Assembly: GCA_905212395.1 (NCBI GenBank)
Contig: CAJMEI010000009.1
Span: 1-13,804, forward strand
DNA length: 13,804 nt
DNA from: an uncultured Christensenella sp.
GTDB taxonomy: Bacteria; Bacillota; Clostridia; Christensenellales; Borkfalkiaceae
Direction: 5' to 3'
Below the pieces are notes generated by a model. That model was not told the origin of the DNA. It did no database searches and saw nothing but the letters and a program-made list of their open reading frames with translations. Below, one piece after another: positions 7,375 through 13,804 of this stretch. The translations under genes were made by a program, and so were the position numbers. Each line of letters opens with the position of its first letter. Position 1 is the stretch's first letter.

Positions 7375-7412
7375 TTTATTTTTTTATTATTTTTTAAGTT
7401 ATTGCAAAAATA

Positions 7413-7441
7413 TTGCAAAAAAAATGCGGTTGTGCTAAAAT
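7413..7441 (+). promoter_or_regulatory. Sigma-A promoter of the cysS operon
   Basis: TTGCAA (7413-7418), 17 bases, then TAAAAT (7436-7441) with TGC directly before it (extended -10). The expected start near 7448 leaves a leader of about 119 bases ending in AAGGAGA (7557-7563). A TATAAT at 7456-7461 is an alternative -10 but has no matching -35. The leader holds only short AT-rich stems such as GAGTA/TACTC (7463-7477) and no T-box core. Confidence 0.65.
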
Positions 7442-7566
7442 TACTATTATATTATTATAATAGAGTAGTATGTACTCAATATAGCAAGCGATAATTTGTC
7501 AAAAGAGCGATATTATTGTTTTTTTGGTAAATTTCGTATTATTTTTGTCAAAAATTAAGGAGAAAT

Positions 7567-8946
7567 ATGAAGTTTTACAACACTTTAAGCGGTAAAAAAG
7601 AAGAATTTACGCCTTGCGACGGAAGCAATCAAGTAAGGATGTATTCTTGCGGTCTTACCGTTTACAATTACGCCCATATAGGCAATTTAAGAACCTATAT
7701 TTTTATGGACTTACTTCGTAGAGCGTTAAGATACGAAGGCTATACCGTAAAAGGCGTTATGAACATTACGGACGTAGGGCATTTAACCGACGACGGGGAT
7801 AACGGCGAAGATAAAATGGAAAAAAGGGCTAAAGCTTTAAAAATAGACCCTTGGGAAATAGCAAAACGTTATACGGAAGCGTTTCTTGCCGATTTCGATA
7901 AATTAAATATCGGCAGACCCGAAATAATTTGTAAGGCTACCGACCACATTAAACAAATGGAAGAATTCGTAATGGATTTAGTCAAAAAGGGATACGGCTA
8001 CGAAACCGGCGACGGCATTTATTACGATATTTCTAAATTTCCGCAGTACGGAATGTTATCTAAGTCCAAAGCGGACGACAGACAAGCGGGCGCAAGGGTA
8101 GAAGTAAACGACGAAAAACGCAATCCTTACGATTTCGCTTTATGGAAAAAAGCTCCCAAAGAACACATTATGCAATGGGAAAGTCCGTGGGGAATGGGGT
8201 ATCCCGGTTGGCATATAGAATGTTCGACTATGAGCAGAGAATATTTAGGCGACGTTTTCGATATTCACACGGGCGGAGTAGACCATATTCCGATTCACCA
8301 CGAAAACGAAATAGCGCAAAGCTACGCCGAAACGGGAAAAGTTCCCGCTAAATTTTGGATGCACGGCGAATTTATGCTTGTGGACGGCGGTAAAATGAGT
8401 AAGTCGCTCGGAAACGTTTATACGGTTAGCGATTTACAAGAAAAAGGATATTCGCCTATGGTGTTTAGATATTTTTGTTTAAACACGCATTATCGCAAAA
8501 AACTCAACTTTACGTTCGAAGCTATGGACGGCGCGAAAGCGGGATACGAAAGACTGTGTTCTTTAATTTTAAAACACAAAAATTCCACGGCTAAAACGGA
8601 TAAAGAAATTTTGGATAAATATTCCGCCGATTTTGAAAGAGCCATTGCCGACGACTTAAACGTTCCCGAAGCGTTAGGCGTTTTATGGACGATGCTTAAA
8701 GAAACTCCGAGTAAAGATATTTATGATTTAGCGATTAAATTCGACGAAGTTTTAGGTCTTGACTTAGACAAAGTACAAGAAGTTAAACAAGAAATTCCGC
8801 AAGAAATAATAAGCTTAGCCGAAGAAATGCAACAGGCAAGAGCCGTAAAAAACTGGGCGGTAGCGGACGAAAAAAGGGCGATAATAACCGAAAAAGGTTA
8901 CGTAGTTAAAAACACGCCGTCCGGATACGAAATAAGTAAGAAATAA
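7567..8946 (+). CDS. cysS: Cysteinyl-tRNA synthetase
   Basis: Charges tRNA-Cys with cysteine; a class I enzyme of 459 residues, the normal bacterial length. The HIGH-type signature is AHIGN (36-40) and the KMSKS loop is GGKMSKSLGN (274-283). The cysteine-sensing zinc site is complete: C28, C219, H244 and E248, in the contexts YSCGLTVYN, HIECSTMS and IHHENE. The anticodon-binding helical bundle follows from about residue 330. The start is fixed by AAGGAGA (7557-7563) four bases before the ATG. It is the first gene of a unidirectional series; alaS begins 68 bases after its stop with no terminator between. Confidence 0.98.
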   Translation: MKFYNTLSGKKEEFTPCDGSNQVRMYSCGLTVYNYAHIGNLRTYIFMDLLRRALRYEGYTVKGVMNITDVGHLTDDGDNGEDKMEKRAKALKIDPWEIAKRYTEAFLADFDKLNIGRPEIICKATDHIKQMEEFVMDLVKKGYGYETGDGIYYDISKFPQYGMLSKSKADDRQAGARVEVNDEKRNPYDFALWKKAPKEHIMQWESPWGMGYPGWHIECSTMSREYLGDVFDIHTGGVDHIPIHHENEIAQSYAETGKVPAKFWMHGEFMLVDGGKMSKSLGNVYTVSDLQEKGYSPMVFRYFCLNTHYRKKLNFTFEAMDGAKAGYERLCSLILKHKNSTAKTDKEILDKYSADFERAIADDLNVPEALGVLWTMLKETPSKDIYDLAIKFDEVLGLDLDKVQEVKQEIPQEIISLAEEMQQARAVKNWAVADEKRAIITEKGYVVKNTPSGYEISKK

Positions 8947-8950
8947 GGGA

Positions 8951-9003
8951 TTAGCAAGTAACGATTGTTAGACAAAACTAATATCGCAATCGGCTAACGC
9001 TAA
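8951..9003 (+). promoter_or_regulatory. Imperfect hairpin directly upstream of the alaS ribosome binding site
   Basis: In the cysS-alaS gap, TTAGC (8951-8955) can pair with GCTAA (8999-9003) and CGATTG (8962-8967) with CAATCG (8987-8992), separated by an internal loop. A small TTAG/CTAA stem can form inside. The tandem GCTAAC GCTAAC (8993-9004) abuts the AGGAGA site at 9005. No T run follows, so it is not a terminator. A role as translational operator or RNA-processing site is possible but unproven. Confidence 0.3.
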
Positions 9004-9014
9004 CAGGAGATAAA

Positions 9015-10805
9015 ATGAAAAAAATAAATAGCGAAACTTTAAGAGAAATGTACCTTAACTTTTTTAAAAGCAAAGGACATCACATCATTGACAGCGCGAG
9101 TTTAATACCCGAAAACGACCCGTCGGTATTGTTTACGACTGCGGGTATGCACCCGTTAGTTCCCTATCTTTTAGGGGAAAAACACCCTGCAGGAACTAGA
9201 CTGACGGATTGTCAAAAATGCGTAAGAACGGGCGATATAGAAGAAGTAGGAGATTCTTCTCACTGTACTTTTTTCGAAATGCTCGGCAACTGGTCGCTAG
9301 GAGATTACTTTAAAGAAGAAGCGATTTCTTGGAGTTACGAATTTTTAACGGACGAGAAATATTTAGGTATTCCCAAAGAAAAACTTGCCGTTACCGTATT
9401 TGCGGGCGACGACGACGCTCAAAGGGACGAGCTATCGGCTTCCATTTGGGAAAAATGCGGAATTCCTAAGGAAAAAATATTCTTTTTACCAAAGAAAAAC
9501 AACTGGTGGATTGCAGGTAAAACGGGACCTTGCGGACCTGATACCGAAATGTTTATAGACAGGGGTTATCCGCCTTGTTCTCCCACTTGTTCCCCCGCGT
9601 GCGATTGCGGTAAATATTTGGAAATTTGGAACGACGTTTTTATGGAATTTTATAAAGACGAAAACGGCAATTATTCCAAACTAAAACAAAGAAACGTAGA
9701 TACGGGAATGGGGCTAGATAGAACCATAAGTATTTTAAACGAAAAATCTTCGGTTTACGAAACCGATTTATTCGATTTGGCAAGGGAAAAACTTTGCGAG
9801 CTTACGGGTAAAGAATACGGCAAGGACGAAGAAATAACTAAGGCGTTTAGAATTATATTAGACCACGTTAGAACCAGCGTGTTTATGTTAGGGGATAAAA
9901 ACGGAATAGTTCCTTCTAACGTAGACCAAGGTTACGTTTTAAGAAGATTGATTAGAAGAGCGGTTAGATTTGGAAGAAAGGTAGATTTGCCCGAAAAGAG
10001 TTTATTTAAGGTGGCGGAATGTTTTATTGAAAAATACAAAGCCGTATATCCCGAACTAGAACAAAACAAAGAAAAAATTCAAACCGAACTCAACAAAGAA
10101 GAAGAGAAATTTTCTAAAACGTTGGTAGAAGGATTAAAAGAATTTAACAAAGTAATAACTCACGTTCAAGGAAACGTATTCCCCGGGAAAACGGCGTTCC
10201 GTTTGTACGACACTTACGGTTTTCCGTTGGAAATAACTATGGAACTTGCAAAAGAGCAAGGTTACACGGTTGACGAAGAAGGATATAAAAAGGCGCAAGC
10301 CGAGCATCAAGCTAAATCCAGCGTCGGCGGAGAACAAAAGTTTAAAGGCGGACTTGCGGAAAGCAACGAAGAAACTGCAAGACTCCACACCGCAACGCAC
10401 CTTTTACAAGCGGGGCTTAGAAAAATCTTATCGCCCGACGTTTGTCAAAAGGGTTCTAATATCACCGTTGAAAGATTGCGTTTCGACTTTAATTTCTCTC
10501 GCCCTATGACAAAAGAAGAAATAGCCAAAGTAGAAGATTTCGTAAACGAAGCTATACAAGCGGGTGTAGACGTACAAATGCAAGAAATGTCCTTAGAAGA
10601 AGCTAAACAAAGCGGAGCTACGGGATTATTCGAAAGTAAGTACGGCGAAAAAGTAAAAGTCTACACGATAGGCAAATATTCCAAAGAAATTTGCGGTGGA
10701 CCGCACGCTAAAAACACTAAGGAATTAGGAAAGTTCAAAATTATTAAAGAACAATCTTCGTCTGCGGGCGTAAGACGTATAAAAGCTATACTTATTCACG
10801 AATAA
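9015..10805 (+). CDS. alaS: Alanyl-tRNA synthetase, compact form lacking the C-terminal domain
   Basis: Charges tRNA-Ala and clears mischarged Ser/Gly. The class II aminoacylation core is intact: TTAGMHPLVPYLLG (41-54), CVRTGDIEEVGDSSH (69-83), FFEMLGNWSLGDYF (86-99), GPCGPDTEMF (171-180), EIWNDVFMEF (203-212) and DTGMGLDR (229-236). The tRNA-binding helical part follows (about 270-435). The editing domain keeps its metal ligands H458 and H462 (HTATH) and C560 and H564, although the usual CGGTH reads CGGPH. At 596 residues it is far shorter than the typical ~870-880. Only about 20 residues separate the helical part from HTATH, so the usual beta-barrel insert is absent. The protein ends right after SAGVRRIKA, so the C-terminal DHHA1/C-Ala domain is also missing. 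Cys188, 192, 196 and 198 form an inserted knuckle. The start follows AGGAGA (9005-9010). No frameshift remnant lies in the 53 bases before greA, so this is a natural short form. Confidence 0.95.
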   Translation: MKKINSETLREMYLNFFKSKGHHIIDSASLIPENDPSVLFTTAGMHPLVPYLLGEKHPAGTRLTDCQKCVRTGDIEEVGDSSHCTFFEMLGNWSLGDYFKEEAISWSYEFLTDEKYLGIPKEKLAVTVFAGDDDAQRDELSASIWEKCGIPKEKIFFLPKKNNWWIAGKTGPCGPDTEMFIDRGYPPCSPTCSPACDCGKYLEIWNDVFMEFYKDENGNYSKLKQRNVDTGMGLDRTISILNEKSSVYETDLFDLAREKLCELTGKEYGKDEEITKAFRIILDHVRTSVFMLGDKNGIVPSNVDQGYVLRRLIRRAVRFGRKVDLPEKSLFKVAECFIEKYKAVYPELEQNKEKIQTELNKEEEKFSKTLVEGLKEFNKVITHVQGNVFPGKTAFRLYDTYGFPLEITMELAKEQGYTVDEEGYKKAQAEHQAKSSVGGEQKFKGGLAESNEETARLHTATHLLQAGLRKILSPDVCQKGSNITVERLRFDFNFSRPMTKEEIAKVEDFVNEAIQAGVDVQMQEMSLEEAKQSGATGLFESKYGEKVKVYTIGKYSKEICGGPHAKNTKELGKFKIIKEQSSSAGVRRIKAILIHE

Positions 10806-10858
10806 GTCGGGCTATAAGTCGATAAAAAATCAAAAATAAACCATTAAGGAGAATAAAA

Positions 10859-11335
10859 ATGGCTGAGGAAAATAAATTTTATCTTACCGAAGAAGGTTAT
10901 AAAGAAGCAAAGGAAAGGCTTGATTATTTAAGAAACGTAGCTAATCCCGAAGTTATAGAAAGAATTAAAATCGCAAAAGAACAAGGCGACTTATCGGAAA
11001 ACGCGGAATATCACGCGGCAAGAGAAGAACAGGGAAAAATAAACGGCGAAATAGAAGAATTAACTTATACTTTAAAATACGCCGTAATTATTAAAAAAGG
11101 TTCTACCGATAAAGTTTCTATCGGTTGCAAAGTTAAAATTTTAGATATTGATATGAACGAAGAAGCCGAATATTATATCGTCGGAACTACGGAAACCGAT
11201 TTAAAAGTAGGTAAAATTTCTAACGAATCGGCTTTGGGAGAAGCTTTACTAGGGGCTAAAAAGGGCGAAACGGTTACCGTAAAAGCTCCTAACGGAAGCT
11301 ACGAAGTAAAAATATTAGACATATCTCAAGGCTAA
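10859..11335 (+). CDS. greA: Transcription elongation factor GreA
   Basis: Rescues backtracked RNA polymerase by stimulating cleavage of the nascent transcript's 3' end. At 158 residues it has standard length. The N-terminal coiled coil (about 10-75) carries GDLSENAEYHAAREEQG at its tip, with the Asp and Glu that hold the catalytic Mg ion in the polymerase channel. The C-terminal FKBP-like domain (about 80-158) includes GEALLGAKKGETVTV. AAGGAGA (10846-10852) lies ahead of the ATG. tmk starts one base after its stop, so the two are almost certainly co-translated. Confidence 0.97.
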   Translation: MAEENKFYLTEEGYKEAKERLDYLRNVANPEVIERIKIAKEQGDLSENAEYHAAREEQGKINGEIEELTYTLKYAVIIKKGSTDKVSIGCKVKILDIDMNEEAEYYIVGTTETDLKVGKISNESALGEALLGAKKGETVTVKAPNGSYEVKILDISQG

Positions 11336-11336
11336 A

Positions 11337-11963
11337 ATGAAAGGCAAATTCGTTACGATAGAAGGTTGCGAAGGTGCGGGTAAATCTACTCAGGTAAGGC
11401 TGTTATGCGAGTATTTAAACGAGCATAATATAGATTATTTTTTGACGAGAGAGCCCGGCGGAACGCAAGTCAGCGAAAAAATAAGAGAAATAATACTCGA
11501 TAAAAATAACGAAATTTCTCCCGAATGCGAAGCGTTATTATACTCATCTAGCAGAGTTCAACTTTTAAAAGAGAAAATTTTACCGTATTTAGCAGACGGA
11601 AAGCTTGTAATATGCGATAGATATTACGACTCTTCTTTTGCGTATCAAGCATACGCAAGGGGGCTGGGTAAAGAGTTCGTGGAAAAAATCAACGTTTTCG
11701 CTTTAAACTACGGAGTTCCCGACTTAACGGTTTTTTTAGACATTAACTCGTCCGACGCTTTTTTAAGAAAAGGCGGAGCGGATAAAAACGATAGAATCGA
11801 GCTTTTGGGAAACGAATTTCACCAAAAAGTTTATAACGGATATAAAAAGTTGCAAGCGGATAATCCCGATAGAATTATATCGGTAGATTGCTCGGGTACG
11901 AAATACGAAACTAATAAAAAAATAGTTGCCTTACTTAAAGAAAAGGGAATTATAAATGTATAA
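11337..11963 (+). CDS. tmk: Thymidylate kinase
   Basis: Phosphorylates dTMP to dTDP for dTTP synthesis. It has 208 residues, the usual size. The P-loop is GCEGAGKST (10-18), the dTMP-binding loop is REPGGT (38-43), and the DRY motif is CDRYYDSSFAYQAYARG (93-109). The lid region RKGGADKNDRIE (144-155) has few basic residues beyond R144 and R153. CAAGG (11327-11331) inside the end of greA serves as ribosome binding site. It overlaps holB by 8 bases; the tmk-holB-ricT order is conserved in Bacillota, although the small yaaQ and yaaR genes found there in some genomes are missing here. Confidence 0.97.
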   Translation: MKGKFVTIEGCEGAGKSTQVRLLCEYLNEHNIDYFLTREPGGTQVSEKIREIILDKNNEISPECEALLYSSSRVQLLKEKILPYLADGKLVICDRYYDSSFAYQAYARGLGKEFVEKINVFALNYGVPDLTVFLDINSSDAFLRKGGADKNDRIELLGNEFHQKVYNGYKKLQADNPDRIISVDCSGTKYETNKKIVALLKEKGIINV

Positions 11964-12903
11964 GGATAAAGCTTATCGCATAATAGAAAGCGACGTTAAA
12001 AACGGAAAAACCACGCATGCGTATTTAATTATTTGTCAAGACGTAAATTTATCGTCTTATTTAAAAGAATACGCAAAAATACTTTTGTGCGATAACGGCC
12101 TAGCGTGCAATAGTTGTAGAACTTGCAAACTAATAGATAAGGAAATTTTACCCGATTGTAAGTGCGTTTTTAAAGATAAAATTTTAGTTGAAGATATAGA
12201 CGAAATTATTGCGGATTCTAACTTAAAGCCCGTTGAAAAAGATAAAAAAGTTTATTTAATTTCAGATTTTTCTCTCGTCAACGAAAAGGCGCAAAACAAA
12301 TTGTTAAAAACGTTGGAAACTCCGCCCCAAAACGTCTATTTTCTTTTAGCGGGGTCTAACGAGTATAAAATTTTGCCCACGATTAAATCTAGGGCGAAAA
12401 AAATAGAAATTTCGCCTTTGGACGAAACGGAAATCGTAAAAATTCTAGCGCCCGTTTGTCCCGACGTCGAAAAACTAACTACTTCCGCGTCTTTATCGGG
12501 CGGATATTTAGAACAAACTAAAGTTTTATACAATCAGGTAGAAAGAGAAAAAGAAATCGTTAAACAAATACTATCTTCTATGAAAAAAAGTCCGCAAATT
12601 CCTTATTATTCTAAACTTATAACCAAAGATAACGTAGGAAAAATCGTAAATCTTTTTAAAATAGTATTTTCCGATTTAGCTAAATTTCATAGCGGACAAA
12701 ACTCGTTTTATTTTTTTTCGGAAAAAGATTTAGATTTAGTTCGGGCTTTATCAAACGAATACTCTACGGGCGCGTGCATAGAACTGATAGAAAAATGTTC
12801 TTCTTACGAAAAAGCTTTGTTTTTCAACGCAAACTTTTCTATGCTGGCGGACGATTTGCTGTATTCGCTGTTGGAGGTAAAATATAAATGGCAAAAATTG
12901 TAG
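11956..12903 (+). CDS. holB: DNA polymerase III clamp-loader subunit delta'
   Basis: Subunit of the complex that opens the sliding clamp and loads it on primed DNA. The 315-residue protein shows THAYLI (20-25), the usual opening of the AAA+ fold. A four-cysteine zinc module follows (C45, C51, C54, C57), and LLKTLETPPQNVYFLLAG (116-133) leads into the SRA form (145-147) of the family's SRC motif. Where a Walker A loop would sit after HAYLI there is a non-P-loop sequence, as expected for delta', which does not hydrolyse ATP. The C-terminal third (about 200-315) is poorly conserved but mostly helical in character. AAAAGGGA (11941-11948) precedes the ATG. The call rests on these motifs and on the tmk-holB-ricT context. 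Confidence 0.9.
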   Translation: MYKDKAYRIIESDVKNGKTTHAYLIICQDVNLSSYLKEYAKILLCDNGLACNSCRTCKLIDKEILPDCKCVFKDKILVEDIDEIIADSNLKPVEKDKKVYLISDFSLVNEKAQNKLLKTLETPPQNVYFLLAGSNEYKILPTIKSRAKKIEISPLDETEIVKILAPVCPDVEKLTTSASLSGGYLEQTKVLYNQVEREKEIVKQILSSMKKSPQIPYYSKLITKDNVGKIVNLFKIVFSDLAKFHSGQNSFYFFSEKDLDLVRALSNEYSTGACIELIEKCSSYEKALFFNANFSMLADDLLYSLLEVKYKWQKL

Positions 12904-13760
12904 GAATAAAATTTAATCATTCCTCAAAAGTATATTACTTTAATCCGGGAGAAGAGGATTATAAAAAAGGCTCGGGTGTAATAGTGGAAACGGCAAGGGG
13001 AGTAGAATACGGGGTGGTTATAATAGAACCTAAGGAATTAAACGATTCCGAAATAACTTCTCCTTTAAAGCCGATTATGAGAAAAGCTACTTTAAAAGAC
13101 GAAGAAAAAGTAGCCGAATGTGAAAAAAAAGCAAAAAACGCTTTTAGCGTCGCGCAGGAAAAAATAGAAAAACATAAACTAGACATGAAACTGGTCGATA
13201 TAGAATTCGCCTTTGACGGAAGCAAAGCGGTGTTCTATTTTTCCGCGCCTTCTCGTATAGATTTTAGGGACTTAGTTAAAGATTTGGCTTTTGCCTTTCA
13301 TACGAGAATAGAATTAAGACAAATCGGCGCGCGGGACGAAGTTAAAATGCTTGGCGGTTTAGGTCCTTGCGGTAGAGAATGTTGTTGCGCGGGAACTATT
13401 TCCAACTTTAAAAAAGTTACTATAAAAATGGCGAAAGTTCAAGGACTATCGTTAAATCCCGGCAAAATAAGCGGGCTTTGCGGTAGACTTATGTGCTGTT
13501 TAGAATACGAAAATCCGCATTATAGCGAAACTTTTTCCAAAATGCCTAAAATCGGTAGCGAAGTGGGAACTCCCGACGGTAAAGGAGTAGTCGTATCTAA
13601 CAATATGCTCACTTATTTAGTAAAAGTTAAATTCGAGCAACGCGACGGTGCGGTTATTTATAAAGATTTTCCTTTGGATACGGTAAAAGTAAAAAGTCGT
13701 AACAAAGCCGAAGATATAGATGATAACGGCGGAGCTGACGTCAAAGAGTTAGAAGATTAA
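12888..13760 (+). CDS. ricT: PSP1-domain protein RicT (YaaT)
   Basis: In Bacillus subtilis, RicT works with RicA and RicF in an Fe-S-containing complex that steers RNase Y mRNA processing and affects sporulation, competence and biofilm formation. The 290-residue protein here has the PSP1 core, with GLGPCGRECCCAGT (157-170, cysteines 161, 165, 166, 167) and GLCGRLMCCLEYENPHY (196-212, cysteines 198, 203, 204), the cluster-binding cysteines. The tail after about 265 is acidic. The start is set by GGAGG (12873-12877), ten bases upstream and inside holB, which it overlaps by 16 bases. RicA and RicF are not in the window. Only 44 bases follow the stop and no terminator is visible, so the operon may continue. 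Confidence 0.95.
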   Translation: MAKIVGIKFNHSSKVYYFNPGEEDYKKGSGVIVETARGVEYGVVIIEPKELNDSEITSPLKPIMRKATLKDEEKVAECEKKAKNAFSVAQEKIEKHKLDMKLVDIEFAFDGSKAVFYFSAPSRIDFRDLVKDLAFAFHTRIELRQIGARDEVKMLGGLGPCGRECCCAGTISNFKKVTIKMAKVQGLSLNPGKISGLCGRLMCCLEYENPHYSETFSKMPKIGSEVGTPDGKGVVVSNNMLTYLVKVKFEQRDGAVIYKDFPLDTVKVKSRNKAEDIDDNGGADVKELED

Positions 13761-13804
13761 AAATATACAAAAATTAAAAAATAAATATATACATTTTAAA
13801 AAAA

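Noticed and set aside
10720..10858. alaS broken by a frameshift or premature stop
   Set aside because: The short form ends cleanly after the editing-domain motif and greA starts 53 bases later with a good ribosome binding site. No remnant of a C-terminal domain exists in any frame, and the internal beta-barrel is also missing without a break.

Overview
The window reads as a piece of chromosome from a low-GC Gram-positive bacterium of the Clostridia type, probably an uncultured lineage. This rests on AT-rich DNA (G+C by eye about one third), strong AGGAG-like ribosome binding sites, classic sigma-A promoters with 17-base spacers, and the gene order tmk-holB-ricT, which is typical of Bacillota. 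No phage, plasmid, CRISPR array, tRNA or rRNA gene was seen.

Layout: (1) 1-445: a small membrane-anchored zinc-ribbon protein with its own promoter and a hairpin terminator. (2) 598-4623: a transcription unit with a strong promoter, three tightly packed genes and a strong terminator. The genes encode an FAD-dependent oxidoreductase of the UDP-galactopyranose-mutase/protoporphyrinogen-oxidase fold, a multi-pass GT-C (family-39-like) glycosyltransferase and a GtrA-family membrane protein. Together they look like a lipid-linked-sugar pathway that decorates a cell-surface glycan. (3) 4697-7315, minus strand: serS with its own promoter and terminator, followed by an MFS sugar-permease-like gene. 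(4) 7413-13760, plus strand: cysS, alaS, greA, tmk, holB and ricT, probably one housekeeping operon. It covers aminoacyl-tRNA synthesis, transcript cleavage, dTTP synthesis, the clamp loader, and the RicT Fe-S protein of RNA maturation. The last four genes are 1 base apart or overlap.

Three things stand out. First, I found no GATC tetranucleotide anywhere in 13.8 kb, although base composition predicts roughly forty; this suggests a restriction-driven bias. Second, AlaRS is a compact 596-residue form. It keeps the aminoacylation core and the editing-site metal ligands, but lacks the beta-barrel insert between them and the C-terminal domain, and it carries a four-cysteine insert. Third, the oxidoreductase/GT-C/GtrA trio looks like an uncharacterised surface-glycan module with no prenyl-phosphate sugar synthase beside it.
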